Positions 26,238 to 35,163 are shown, counted from the first letter of the stretch. The stretch is 64,000 bases of DNA from Pseudomonas sp. ANT_J12 (GCF_008370045.1 NZ_VOBN01000014.1:92797-156796), one strand, 5' to 3'. A program made the numbers and translations. The notes: generated by a model from the letters alone, not told the origin.

Positions 26238-27800
26238 TCAAGCTTCCGGGGACTCAGTCATCGCGACTCCTTTTCGCCCCAGTTGTTTAACGCCATACAT
26301 GGCCTGATCCGCCGCCTTAAGCAATGTATCGAGACTCTTGCCATGGATAGGACACAGCGAGACTCCAATACTGCACGATATTGAAAGCTCTCCTGCACTG
26401 GTCACGACTGTCTGCGCGATGGTCTCGAGCACCCTCGCCGCCTTCAGTTCAGCACTCTCGGGGTGGGTAATGCCTGTAACCAGAATCACGAACTCATCCC
26501 CGCCGTAGCGTGCGATGGTGTCACACGAGCGAGTGGCTTGAAGCATGCGATTTGCGACCGCTCGGAGAACCTGATCGCCGACCTCATGGCCGTACTTATC
26601 GTTGATATCCTTGAAGTGATCCAGGTCGATCAGCAGCACGGCAAACGGAACCCCGTTCACTTTCCAATCGGAGTAGGCCTGATCAAATCGATCGGCGAAA
26701 AGGTAGCGATTAGGCAGTTGGGTGAGCACGTCATGAGTTGCGAGATAAGCCGAGCGTTCGTGTTCAACCTCTGCTCTTTCGATCGCTTTGAAATGCCGAA
26801 TCAACGCCACAGGCACAAGCACGAATGCCCCCGCGAGAACCGCAAGGATGATCAATGTTTCCGCTGTCAGAATATCGCCCAATCGCAACTGACGCTCAAA
26901 CAACAAGATCATCGGTTGTGAAACACTCCTAATCTCGACTCGGTCAGATAGCGCCGGTAATAGGAAGCGATCCAAGATACCGGCCTGCTCGGTCTGCGTT
27001 GAAAAGACATTGCTTTCAGATCCTGCAGCGGTTTTCAGGACAGCACTGACGCGAACCAGGGGATCTACGTTCGCATAACTCACAGCATCCTGTAGCGAAT
27101 CCGTCTTGATCAAAAGCAAAGACACCATCGTGCTGCCAAAGAAATTGGGGCGAGTGTTCTCTCGATCCTGTTCAGGACGAATGACTGACTGCATCAGAAT
27201 GTAAGCGTCCCCCCCCTCATACATTGAGAAAACAGGCGATACGACCGGCTTCTGATTATTGTGTGTTCGAGCCAACGCATAGGAGAGATAGGCGACGGTT
27301 TCTAGCTTGACGCCATAGATCGAACTCGATTCAGGGAGTAAGGGGTACATGAACAATACAGGCCAAGTCTCATTGAGATAGACCTGATGTTGCGCAGGTT
27401 GGTGAGTGAGACTCGGAAAATCCTTGAGTTGAAAGTCTGGACGCCAAGTACGGCGCAACAGATCTTCAAAAGCCGCCTGTTCGGCGATGGGTACCGCCCG
27501 CGCCGCCTCAAGCATGTAAATATGAGGGTAAGCAGCTAAAACGACAGCTGCATACCGGGCCGCAGCTTCCGTATCGCTCTGATCGACGGCCTGAAGAAAT
27601 GCCGAGAAACCCGCCAGCACCGCCTCATTAGTATCAAGCTGATTGCGCACGATGCCGGAAATATTCTGCACGTATTCCGAGAAACGCTTTTCTCTACGTT
27701 CAGTCTCGGACTTCAGCAGTAACAGGGCTGAAAAGCCAACCAATCCGACAGCGAGGATAATGAAACCTGCCAGGGAGCTGTTCCGCCTAGTAAGCATCAC
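26238..27800 (-). CDS. CHASE-domain diguanylate cyclase, 520 aa
   Basis: Makes cyclic di-GMP. N-terminal membrane segment about residues 10-28, a periplasmic CHASE sensor domain (about 70-260, containing YPHIYMLEAARAVP), a second membrane segment near 307-335, then a GGDEF domain with THDVLTQLPNRYLF, DLDHFKDINDKYGHEVGDQ and the intact active site YGGDEFVIL. No EAL domain. No RxxD inhibitory site is evident before GGDEF. Single gene; ligand unknown. Confidence 0.92.
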   Translation of the reverse strand: MMLTRRNSSLAGFIILAVGLVGFSALLLLKSETERREKRFSEYVQNISGIVRNQLDTNEAVLAGFSAFLQAVDQSDTEAAARYAAVVLAAYPHIYMLEAARAVPIAEQAAFEDLLRRTWRPDFQLKDFPSLTHQPAQHQVYLNETWPVLFMYPLLPESSSIYGVKLETVAYLSYALARTHNNQKPVVSPVFSMYEGGDAYILMQSVIRPEQDRENTRPNFFGSTMVSLLLIKTDSLQDAVSYANVDPLVRVSAVLKTAAGSESNVFSTQTEQAGILDRFLLPALSDRVEIRSVSQPMILLFERQLRLGDILTAETLIILAVLAGAFVLVPVALIRHFKAIERAEVEHERSAYLATHDVLTQLPNRYLFADRFDQAYSDWKVNGVPFAVLLIDLDHFKDINDKYGHEVGDQVLRAVANRMLQATRSCDTIARYGGDEFVILVTGITHPESAELKAARVLETIAQTVVTSAGELSISCSIGVSLCPIHGKSLDTLLKAADQAMYGVKQLGRKGVAMTESPEA

Positions 27801-28106
27801 TTTAACTTTTCCAAGGCGCAGAGCGAGAGCCGAGCCTTGGCAAGCACCGTTGAAGCTAAACGAGATCGCGGGTGAACGACCGATAAATGCCGATTTGAAG
27901 GTCGCTGAGCATTGAAAACAATTCCCAAGGTGTCAGATCCGATACGATTTCTGCTCTGCACTGCGATTACCCCTTTCGCATGTGCTCGAAAGAAAAATTT
28001 TCGAGCCCCACTTTCTGCTTCCTAGATGTTCACTGCTGCAACGAAACCCACTATAGGGCAATTTGCCAGCACTCGCTGTGTCGTGTGCAATAGCTTCGGT
28101 TCGAGC
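27801..28106. other. gap between cyclase and sensor kinase
   Basis: About 300 bases, presumably the cyclase promoter region on the minus strand. I see no gene, repeat or strong terminator. Confidence 0.4.
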
Positions 28107-29435
28107 TCAAGCGTTTATAAGGGGAAACTCCAAGTGAAAGCTCGTACCTGCGTCAGTGCTAACAACGGTTATACAACCACCATGCAGTTGCATAATCGAA
28201 CGAACGATGGCCAATCCCAGACCGCCTGAATCGTCGGGTTGATTGCGTGAGGGGTCACACCGGTAAAAGCGCTCAAACAATCGTGGAAGATGTTCTGCCG
28301 CAATCGGCTCGCCGTGGTTGTGCACCGTGATGTCGAGACTGTCCTCCAAAACCCTGCTGCTGATCGTCACTGCAGAGGTAGGAGTTGCGTAGCGCAGCGC
28401 ATTCGCCAGCAAGTTAGCCAGTGCTCGACGGATCAAGCCTGGATCACCCAGCAATTGATCCTGGGCCTGGTTTATCAGATGCACATCTCGTTCTTGCGCT
28501 ACCCCTTCGAAATACTCACAAAGCTGCTCAATCAGATCGTGCAGGTCGATTTGCTCGAACTTTACGCAAGCGTTGGGTTGCTCGGTGCGAGCGAGAAACA
28601 ACATGCTGTCGATCATTCGCGCCAGCCTTTCATACTCTTCCTGATTGGAAACCAGCAAGTTCTGATAGTCCTCGATAGAGCGACTGCGCCTCAGGGTTTG
28701 CTGGGTATGTCCCATCAGGTTGCCTAGTGGGGTTCGCATCTCATGGGCGAGGTCTTCCGAGAAACGTGAAAGCTGGGCGAATCCGTCCTCAAGGCGTGCA
28801 AGCATCTGGTTGAGGGCATTACAGAGCGGTTTGAGCTCATTCAGCTCACTGAACTCATCCAGCCGCAGATGCAGATGCTGCACATCGATTCCGGCAGCGC
28901 GCTTGGCCAGCAGGCGAACAGGGTGAAGGCCTCGTTGACTCACCCACCAACCGAATGCAAAAGCCAATAGCGCTCCGACTGACATGGCCAGCCAAAGCCT
29001 GAGTCGGTAAACCCCCAGCATCTGCTCGCGCTCACCCAACAACTTGCCAGCGATCAGGGTCAAGCTGCGATCACCCTGTACGACATCCCGCCAGGCTAGC
29101 CGCACAGGCTCGGAAGAGTGATCCTCAACAAGGCGAGCCTGGGGGGCAGCCGGCAACTTTGGAAAAGTCATACCCACCGGGTTGATTTCGATCAACACCC
29201 TACCGTTGTCATCGACGATCCAGAGCAGATTGTCGCGATTGCCCAACATGTTTTCGTAAAGCTTGGGCCGACCTTGCAATTGCTCGATGCTATCGCTATC
29301 GCTGATCAACGCCTGCATTCGCTCCAGGCGCCCCAGCAATGCCTGGTCATCGCGCCAGGCAATCTCTCGCTGTAGCGATTGATAAAGGTAAAAACCAATT
29401 GAGCCCAATAACACTAAGCTGACCAGTGCGAACAT
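28107..29435 (-). CDS. heavy-metal/oxidant sensor histidine kinase (CusS/HprS-like), 442+ aa
   Basis: Two membrane segments (about residues 2-20 and 150-170) flank a periplasmic sensor. HAMP follows, then the H-box DLAHEMRTPLGNLMGHTQQTL, N-box ANLLANALRYA and the G-boxes (GLGLAIVRSIMQLHGG). The family matches CusS, CopS and HprS (YedV). The frame is open upstream of the ATG used; homologous-looking residues (LKLLPRTLSLRLAI) suggest the real start is about 12 codons earlier, at a non-ATG codon touching the regulator's stop. Confidence 0.88.
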   Translation of the reverse strand: MFALVSLVLLGSIGFYLYQSLQREIAWRDDQALLGRLERMQALISDSDSIEQLQGRPKLYENMLGNRDNLLWIVDDNGRVLIEINPVGMTFPKLPAAPQARLVEDHSSEPVRLAWRDVVQGDRSLTLIAGKLLGEREQMLGVYRLRLWLAMSVGALLAFAFGWWVSQRGLHPVRLLAKRAAGIDVQHLHLRLDEFSELNELKPLCNALNQMLARLEDGFAQLSRFSEDLAHEMRTPLGNLMGHTQQTLRRSRSIEDYQNLLVSNQEEYERLARMIDSMLFLARTEQPNACVKFEQIDLHDLIEQLCEYFEGVAQERDVHLINQAQDQLLGDPGLIRRALANLLANALRYATPTSAVTISSRVLEDSLDITVHNHGEPIAAEHLPRLFERFYRCDPSRNQPDDSGGLGLAIVRSIMQLHGGCITVVSTDAGTSFHLEFPLINA

Positions 29436-29473
29436 GATGGCCAGGCGCAGGCTCAGGGTGCGCGGTAATAGTT

Positions 29474-30145
29474 TCAGGATTGCACCTCGAGCATGTAACC
29501 GATGCCACGCACTGTGTGAATCAACTTCAGCGCGTAAGGATCGTCAACCTTGGCCCGCAGGCGGCGAATAGCGACATCCACCACATTGGTGTCACTGTCG
29601 AAGTTCATCTGCCAGATCTGGGAGGCAATCAGCGAGCGCGATAACACCTCCCCTTCACGACTGAGCAGCAGATGCAGTAGCGCGAACTCCTTGTTGGTCA
29701 GGGTGAGACGTTCTCCATTGCGCGTTACCTTGCGTCGCAACAAATCCAGGATCAGGTCGCCAGCGACAAAATGCTCAACCTCGCGAGGCGGGCCACGGCG
29801 TAGCAAAGTGCGTACGCGTGCCAACAGCTCGGCATAGGAAAAGGGTTTGACCAGATAATCATCGGCCCCCAACTCCAGCCCTTTGACCCGATCATCCACT
29901 GAATCACGTGCGGTGAGAAACAGTACTGGGGTCTGCCACTTACGCCGGATGATTTGCAGCAATTGCCAGCCATCCAACCCCGGTAGCATGACATCCAGAA
30001 TGATCAGGTCGAACTCACTCTCCTGTGCCAAATGCTGGCCATCCAGCCCGTCAAGGGCGATCTCCACCACATAACCCGATTCAGTCAGGGCTTTGCGCAG
30101 GTAATCCGCCATTTTCGTTTCATCTTCAACCACCAGGATACGCAT
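29474..30145 (-). CDS. OmpR-type response regulator (CusR/HprR-like), 223 aa
   Basis: Receiver with MRILVVEDETKMADYL, phosphoacceptor Asp in DLIILDVMLPGLDGW, KPFSYAELLARV, and an OmpR winged helix ending RRLRAKVDDPYALKLIHTVRGIGYML. Start at ATG 30145 with GGAGG upstream; a longer frame adds 17 unlikely residues. It is divergent from a GlcG/HbpS gene and hiuH, the arrangement of E. coli hprR (yedW) next to hiuH, so an oxidant or copper signal is likely. Confidence 0.9.
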   Translation of the reverse strand: MRILVVEDETKMADYLRKALTESGYVVEIALDGLDGQHLAQESEFDLIILDVMLPGLDGWQLLQIIRRKWQTPVLFLTARDSVDDRVKGLELGADDYLVKPFSYAELLARVRTLLRRGPPREVEHFVAGDLILDLLRRKVTRNGERLTLTNKEFALLHLLLSREGEVLSRSLIASQIWQMNFDSDTNVVDVAIRRLRAKVDDPYALKLIHTVRGIGYMLEVQS

Positions 30146-30196
30146 TTTTTCCTCCACGACTGGAGCACAGGCTAGCCCGCTTCGCTGATTTCTCAC

Positions 30197-30212
30197 ATTA
30201 CATATTGGTAAT
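30197..30212. promoter_or_regulatory. response-regulator box ATTAC-N6-GTAAT
   Basis: ATTACATATTGGTAAT is palindromic in its outer five bases and lies between the divergent regulator (30145) and the GlcG/HbpS-like gene (30296). It contains TTACN6GTAA, the pattern seen before the cop genes at 55450, 55541 and 60555, and resembles known CusR/HprR/CopR boxes. It is likely to control both directions. Confidence 0.65.
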
Positions 30213-30295
30213 CAGGCGGCAATCATCCTGACGGGGTGGGCTGGTCATGATGTCTGGCAATGACTCAGACAGACTCAACCCACCAAGGAAACAGC

Positions 30296-30799
30296 ATGCG
30301 TACAAGCCTATCGACTTCATTGCTAATGACACTTGCAATGAGCTCTGCGTTCGCCGTTGCAGGCTCGGATCAAGTTGCGCAGCGCAAGGACGTGTCACTT
30401 GCAATGGCCAACGATTTGCTGACTGCCGCGCTGACAGCCTGTCACGCCGATGGCCGCACAGCCGTTGCCGCAGTTGTTGACCGAGGCGGCAATCTGGTTG
30501 CCGTGCAACGCGATGACAATGTCGGCCCGCACAACACGTTAGCCGCGCAACGCAAAGCCTATACCGCCCTGTCGACCAAGACTTCGACGCGGTTGTTAGC
30601 TGAACGCGCTCGCGCTAATCCGGATGCTGAAAACCTCAACACCCTCGATGAGTTGTTGCTGCTCGGCGGAGGCGTGCCATTGAAATTCGATGGTCAGGTC
30701 ATCGGCGCCATCGGGGTGGCTGGTGCGGGGGGCGCTGCACACGATGAAGGATGTGCAGAGGTCGCTATCAACAAAGTTTTACCTGCCGTTAAAAACTAA
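30296..30799 (+). CDS. exported GlcG/HbpS-family protein, 167 aa
   Basis: Sec signal peptide at residues 1-24 (STSLLMTLAMSSAFAVAG), then a heme-degrading/HbpS-like domain: AMANDLLTAALTACHADGRTA, AVVDRGGNLVAVQRDDN, and the glycine-rich IGAIGVAGAGGAAHDE. HbpS-type proteins bind heme or iron and sense redox. The start has AAGGAA upstream. It forms an operon with hiuH (10 bases apart) under the divergent box. Confidence 0.82.
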   Translation: MRTSLSTSLLMTLAMSSAFAVAGSDQVAQRKDVSLAMANDLLTAALTACHADGRTAVAAVVDRGGNLVAVQRDDNVGPHNTLAAQRKAYTALSTKTSTRLLAERARANPDAENLNTLDELLLLGGGVPLKFDGQVIGAIGVAGAGGAAHDEGCAEVAINKVLPAVKN

Positions 30800-30809
30800 G
30801 GACATCACT

Positions 30810-31220
30810 ATGACTGTATTGAAAAGTTTCTTCGCTGGCGCAGTATTAAGTGCCTTTTCAGCCCTTGCATCAGCGGCAGCAAATCCATTGAGCGTGCATG
30901 TACTCAACTTGCAGGATGGCCTGCCCTCCCCTGGAGTCAATGTCACGTTGGAAAAACAGGATGGGAAAGACTGGGACATGCTCAACAGCGCGAAAACCAA
31001 CGAGCAAGGTCGTATCACCGAGCTGTATCCGCAAGGTCGGGGTCTGGAGAAAGGTACCTACCGTGTCACCTTCAAGACCGGTGAGTGGTTCAAAGCGCAC
31101 AAAACCTCCAGCTTCTTTCCGGAAGTACCGGTCGTTTTTGAGGTGGATGGTACCGTCCCGCATTACCACATTCCGTTACTACTCAGTCCATACGGATTCT
31201 CCACATACCGAGGAAATTGA
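30810..31220 (+). CDS. hiuH: periplasmic 5-hydroxyisourate hydrolase (transthyretin-like)
   Basis: Hydrolyses 5-hydroxyisourate in purine breakdown. Signal peptide 1-23 (SFFAGAVLSAFSALASAA), then the transthyretin-like domain: PLSVHVLNLQDGLPSPGVNV with the catalytic His, GRITELYPQ, and the C-terminal HYHIPLLLSPYGFSTYRGN. The signature normally ends YRGS; here it is YRGN, a conservative change. The exported form matches E. coli HiuH, controlled by HprRS. Confidence 0.92.
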   Translation: MTVLKSFFAGAVLSAFSALASAAANPLSVHVLNLQDGLPSPGVNVTLEKQDGKDWDMLNSAKTNEQGRITELYPQGRGLEKGTYRVTFKTGEWFKAHKTSSFFPEVPVVFEVDGTVPHYHIPLLLSPYGFSTYRGN

Positions 31221-31261
31221 TCGTTAAACGATACAAAATGGATACCGCACGAACGTGAAGA

Positions 31262-31300
31262 CAGCCGCCCCTACTCAAAAGGGCGGCACTGTCGATTAAC
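31262..31300 (+). terminator. hairpin after hiuH
   Basis: GCCGCCC (31264-31270) pairs with GGGCGGC (31281-31287). The T-run after it is poor, so termination may be partial. Confidence 0.45.
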
Positions 31301-31522
31301 TTTTCGGCATCAAAACCTTAAGCAATGAACCACGCTCACTCCTTAGGCTTGGTTCACGTTTCAGGGGGGGATGCCGGTGACAGCACCTTTCTGATCCTCG
31401 ACCATGAACTGCAGGCCACTCATCACCCCACCCGATTGGTCATGCCGAGACAAGGCATGCGGTGGATTTCAAGGCGCAAAGAATAGCGTCCATCCTCAGT
31501 GTGTTCCTGTGCTTACTTGATA

Positions 31523-31535
31523 AAAACCTATACAA
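31523..31535 (+). promoter_or_regulatory. AAAACCTATACAA operator before decayed DCC gene
   Basis: Exact copy of the 13-mer at 13673-13685. It lies 35 bases before the DCC remnant and so preserves the promoter arrangement of the intact gene. Confidence 0.6.
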
Positions 31536-31570
31536 GACTCTGAAATTCGCACAAGACTGATCAGCAGGCG

Positions 31571-31699
31571 GTGACGCCTTACTTTATCGATGAATGCCCG
31601 TTCTGCGCGCTATACATCAATGACCTGCGCAGAGGCGCCAATGAGTCCCAACCGCTATTTATTGGTATCCGTTGTGATCGGATTGAACCCGCGTCTTGA
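31571..31699 (+). pseudogene. DCC-family (DUF393) gene fragment
   Basis: About 42 codons align with the start of the intact DCC protein: YFIDECPFCALYI corresponds to YFDGQCPLCAREI and QPLFIGI to RLLFIDI. It ends in a stop (31697-31699) and the rest of the gene is missing. Together with its upstream operator it is a decayed paralogue. Confidence 0.65.
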
Positions 31700-31907
31700 C
31701 GCTCTCGTGCCGCAAACGTTAGGAATTTAGGCCACTAAAATCACTTGAGGTGCAATCCGCACGCCCCTTTCAGTCGGATATCGAGTGCTCTGCCGAGAGT
31801 GCAAAAGCTACGTAAACCGATAGTCTATTGCCGGTGCGCAATCCCCTACCCGATCAGCGCATTACTCGCGATCAACATGCTTCCCTCGTGTTCAATCTGG
31901 AATTTTC
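31700..31907. other. non-coding remnant
   Basis: No recognisable gene between the DCC fragment and the next operator; possibly decayed sequence of the former DCC locus. Confidence 0.35.
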
Positions 31908-31939
31908 TTGTACAATCACAATATCGTTGTATAGATTTT
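31908..31939. promoter_or_regulatory. operator before the PAS chemoreceptor
   Basis: TTGTACAA (31908-31915), itself palindromic, and TTGTATAGATTTT (31927-31939), the reverse complement of the 13-mer with one mismatch. The site is 50 bases before the start codon at 31989. Confidence 0.55.
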
Positions 31940-31988
31940 GCGTTGGATTGATGAAAGTGCCAAGCAGTTCATAACCACTGAGGTTCGT

Positions 31989-33305
31989 ATGTTCAACTCG
32001 CAAATCAAAAAAGAACTGACCATCAGCAAGCAGCGTTTGGCTGACTGCGAAGCCACCCTCGTAGCATTAGGTGGCTCCATGGCTCTGATTGAGTTCCAAC
32101 CTGATGGCACGATCCTCGGCGCCAATCACAATTTCCTGAGCGTAATGGGCTATCGCCTTGAGGAAATTCACTCCCGGCATCACCGCTTATTCTGTACACC
32201 GAAATACGCCAACAGCGTCGCTTATCAAGGTTTTTGGTCACGGCTGAGTAATGGTGAGTTCATAAACGACCGCTTCCTGCGCCTGGACAAACAGGGGCGT
32301 GAGATCTGGCTGGAGGCTAGTTACAACCCTGTTCGCGACGCCTCTGGACGGGTGATTAAGGTCGTCAAGATTGCTACTGATGTGACTGACCGGGTGCGGA
32401 AGGAACAAGAGCAGGAGAGCCAAATCAATGCGATTAACCGTTCCATGGCAACCATTGAGTTCAACAGACAGGGAGAAGTCATCAGCGCCAACGAAAACTT
32501 CCTTGCAGCGATGGGTTACCGTTTGGATGAGATTGTTGGCAAGCACCATCGTCTGTTCTGTGAGCGTAGCGAAAGTGAATCCAACGAGTATCGCCAGTTC
32601 TGGGAGCGCCTGAATCACGGCGAATTTTTCTCCGGTAACTTCAAACGCCTCAACAACCAGGGACAAACAGTCTGGTTACGTGCGACTTACAATCCGGTGT
32701 TCGACGCCAGCGGCAGCCTTTACAAAGTAGTTAAGTTTGCGAGCGATATCACGGCTCAGGTTCTCCAGCAGGAAACTGAGTCACGAGCCGCACGCATGGC
32801 TTACGAGACTTCACTGAAAACCGACAATACAGCACACGAAGGCGCCCGAGTGGTGCAGGAGACCGTGGATGTCATGCAAAGCCTGGCTGGCGAATTGAAT
32901 CACGCAGCCGAAGGTATCAATGATGTCAGTCAGCAGTCGGAAGTAATCAGCAGCATCGTGCAGACCATCCGTGGCATCGCCGAACAAACGAATCTTCTTG
33001 CGCTAAACGCCGCCATCGAAGCCGCTCGTGCCGGAGAGCAGGGTCGAGGTTTTGCGGTGGTCGCAGACGAAGTGCGCAATCTTGCTTCGCGCACAAGCCA
33101 GGCGACCATCAAGATTGTCGAGGTGGTGCAGCACAATCGTGAATTGGCCCGGGGGGCAGTGGCCAGGATGGAGGCAAGTAAAGACAAGGCAGAACAAGGA
33201 GTCAAATTAGCCGGTGAGGCTGGTCAAGTAATCCTGGATATTCAGGATAGTGCTCGCCAAGTCGTAAAGGCGATCAGCAATTTCTCGTCGACATTAGCTA
33301 GATGA
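31989..33305 (+). CDS. soluble double-PAS chemoreceptor (BdlA/Aer-like), 438 aa
   Basis: Two tandem PAS domains (about residues 25-130 and 145-255), each with the FLSVMGY/FLAAMGY and RHHRLFC/KHHRLFC signature of heme- or FAD-binding PAS in BdlA-type proteins, followed directly by a methyl-accepting signalling domain (IAEQTNLLALNAAIEAARAG from about residue 333). No membrane segment, so it is cytoplasmic. The C-terminus is short, like BdlA (about 417 residues), and lacks a methylesterase-binding tail. The EAL gene follows by 71 bases. Confidence 0.9.
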   Translation: MFNSQIKKELTISKQRLADCEATLVALGGSMALIEFQPDGTILGANHNFLSVMGYRLEEIHSRHHRLFCTPKYANSVAYQGFWSRLSNGEFINDRFLRLDKQGREIWLEASYNPVRDASGRVIKVVKIATDVTDRVRKEQEQESQINAINRSMATIEFNRQGEVISANENFLAAMGYRLDEIVGKHHRLFCERSESESNEYRQFWERLNHGEFFSGNFKRLNNQGQTVWLRATYNPVFDASGSLYKVVKFASDITAQVLQQETESRAARMAYETSLKTDNTAHEGARVVQETVDVMQSLAGELNHAAEGINDVSQQSEVISSIVQTIRGIAEQTNLLALNAAIEAARAGEQGRGFAVVADEVRNLASRTSQATIKIVEVVQHNRELARGAVARMEASKDKAEQGVKLAGEAGQVILDIQDSARQVVKAISNFSSTLAR

Positions 33306-33376
33306 TTCAGCTTTGCGGCATGTGCAAAATCTTGGTTTGATCGACACATGGATAGTGATTGAAAAGCGGGGTTTGA

Positions 33377-34147
33377 ATGAACGAAAAATCACGACCAGTA
33401 TCTCCTTGTAGCGCCTGCCGAGAGGGCAATGAACTGGATTTTGAGTTCAGTATGGCGTTCCAGCCAATCGTAGATCTACGCGACAACAGTATTTTTGCCT
33501 ACGAGGCTTTGGTACGTGGTTGCGATGGCAGTGGTGCCGCTGCCATTCTTGGAAAGGTGAACGAACAGAACCGTTATGCCTTTGACCAAGCATGTCGAGT
33601 CAAGGCTGTTGAGCTTGCTTCGCGCTTACAAATACCCTGCTTTGTCAGCATCAACTTCTTACCCAATGCGGTATATCAAGCAGCCACGTGCATTCGTGCG
33701 ACGCTTGAAGCCGCACGCAGATTTGGATTTCCTACCGAAAGGCTGATTTTCGAGATCACCGAAAACGAAGAACTGGTGGACAAGGAACATCTAAAAAGCA
33801 TCATTCGAGAATATCGCCTTGAAGGCTTCAAGACAGCGATAGATGATTTCGGTGCTGGGTACTCGGGGCTCAATTTGCTGGCAGAGTTTCAACCCGACAT
33901 CATAAAACTGGACATGACCCTGGTACGTAGCATAGGCACTGACCCGGTGCGACAGGCAATCGTCCAAGGTATATTAGGTGTATGCAAAGCTCTCAAAATT
34001 GATGTGATTGCAGAGGGCGTAGAGACCAATGCTGAATTACAGCAGTTACTAGCCCTCGGCATTTACTTCTATCAAGGCTATCTGTTCGCAAGGCCCGAAT
34101 ATGAAACACTGCCTAACGTGAACTGGCCGATACCGAACATTGGCTAG
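33377..34147 (+). CDS. stand-alone EAL-domain c-di-GMP phosphodiesterase, 256 aa
   Basis: Hydrolyses cyclic di-GMP. The full catalytic set is visible: YEALVRG (EAL Glu), SINFLPN (Asn), IFEITENEEL (Glu), IDDFGAGYSGLNLL (Asp-Asp), IIKLDM (Lys) and IAEGVET (Glu). No sensory domain; 20 N-terminal residues contain CSAC. The sequence type is like EAL domains attached to BLUF photoreceptors. Its place after the PAS chemoreceptor suggests they form one light- or redox-controlled unit. Confidence 0.9.
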   Translation: MNEKSRPVSPCSACREGNELDFEFSMAFQPIVDLRDNSIFAYEALVRGCDGSGAAAILGKVNEQNRYAFDQACRVKAVELASRLQIPCFVSINFLPNAVYQAATCIRATLEAARRFGFPTERLIFEITENEELVDKEHLKSIIREYRLEGFKTAIDDFGAGYSGLNLLAEFQPDIIKLDMTLVRSIGTDPVRQAIVQGILGVCKALKIDVIAEGVETNAELQQLLALGIYFYQGYLFARPEYETLPNVNWPIPNIG

Positions 34148-34419
34148 GTATAAGGTTTACTCATTCTGGATCTATTACCTGAATAAATTGCGTGGGAAGA
34201 CCAATTAACCAATAGGAATGGCTCTTTATCTATTCGGATCGGCTGACCGATAGCGATGCGAACACCATGCTGACATAGGCCTACCAAATTGCGGCAGGTC
34301 ACTACGACAGACAAATCACGCTCCCCGACACATAGGATCGATGAACTGACTCTCGGTGAAACCACACTTGGGCGAATGATCATCGTAACAGCTGTTGGTG
34401 CGGTTTTATAACTGAACAA
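34144..34419 (-). CDS. hypothetical protein after NemR-like gene, 91 aa
   Basis: Minus-strand frame starting 10 bases after the TetR stop, so it may be co-transcribed with it. It has a beta-rich middle (ERDLSVVVTCRNLVGL, HGVRIAIGQPIRIDKEPFLLV). No family recognised. It overlaps the EAL stop by four bases on the opposite strand. Confidence 0.35.
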   Translation of the reverse strand: MFSYKTAPTAVTMIIRPSVVSPRVSSSILCVGERDLSVVVTCRNLVGLCQHGVRIAIGQPIRIDKEPFLLVNWSSHAIYSGNRSRMSKPYT

Positions 34420-34428
34420 ATACTGAGC

Positions 34429-35013
34429 TCAAGCGTCCAAAAGCCGTTTAGTCGTGGCCATCGACGTGCGCAAGGATTGACCAGTACGTTGTAACTTATT
34501 GAGCAAGCTTGCACCCAACCAAAGTTGGTATAGCGTCTCAGCCAAGTAGCGTGCGTCGTCGTTAGGTAGGCATTTTTCAACTTGCCCCTGCTCGATGCAG
34601 GTGGTGATTCTCGAAACAATTTTTTCTGCCCCATCACGCAAAGTGAGACGCATAGACTCGGAAAGATCAGCCACTTCGGCGCTCAACTTTACGACGAGGC
34701 ACTCGTCGCCATGTCCGGTCAAAATGCAGCGGTCTTGCCACCCTTGCCAGTAGTCCATCAGACACTCATAAGCTGTCAGCCCTGGCTGCGCCAGGCGCCG
34801 ATCCATATCCGCCAGATAACCGACGAAATAGTCTTCGAGCAAGGCCTGACCATACTGTTCTTTGGACTTGAAGTAGTGATAGAACGAGCCTTTGGGCACG
34901 CCAGCCGTTTGCAGGATTTCATTGAGGCCGACACTGGTGAAGCCCTTCTCAGCCATCATGCGGTGGCCGGTGTCGAGCAAGTGTTGGCGTGTGTCGTCGT
35001 AGGTTGGTTTCAT
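34429..35013 (-). CDS. NemR-like TetR regulator, 194 aa
   Basis: Helix-turn-helix at residues about 8-55 (TRQHLLDTGHRMMAEKGFTSVG, VPKGSFYHYFKSKEQYG). The ligand domain contains two Cys (RCILTGHGDECLVVK) in the region used by NemR to sense electrophiles and hypochlorite. It is divergent from a DJ-1 gene and an old yellow enzyme gene, the classic NemR targets, and TAGAC/GTCTA boxes lie before all three. Confidence 0.85.
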   Translation of the reverse strand: MKPTYDDTRQHLLDTGHRMMAEKGFTSVGLNEILQTAGVPKGSFYHYFKSKEQYGQALLEDYFVGYLADMDRRLAQPGLTAYECLMDYWQGWQDRCILTGHGDECLVVKLSAEVADLSESMRLTLRDGAEKIVSRITTCIEQGQVEKCLPNDDARYLAETLYQLWLGASLLNKLQRTGQSLRTSMATTKRLLDA

Positions 35014-35033
35014 GAGCGCAAAATACCAGACAA

Positions 35034-35048
35034 TAGACCAGTCGTATA
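35034..35048. promoter_or_regulatory. NemR-type operator 1
   Basis: TAGACCAGTCGTATA, 20 bases before the regulator start; a one-sided version of the TAGAC-N5-GTCTA pattern, fitting autoregulation. Confidence 0.55.
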
Positions 35049-35108
35049 TTTTTCAAGTCGCAATTTTTCCATGGGAGTAGCGCTGAAAACATCCGTAAAA
35101 AAAAATAC

Positions 35109-35123
35109 TAGACGACTGGTCTA
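35109..35123. promoter_or_regulatory. NemR-type operator 2
   Basis: TAGACGACTGGTCTA, with complete TAGAC and GTCTA arms, between the divergent regulator and DJ-1 gene. Confidence 0.65.
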
Positions 35124-35163
35124 ATTGAACCATATGCTTAGCGCCACCAAATCACATAACGCT

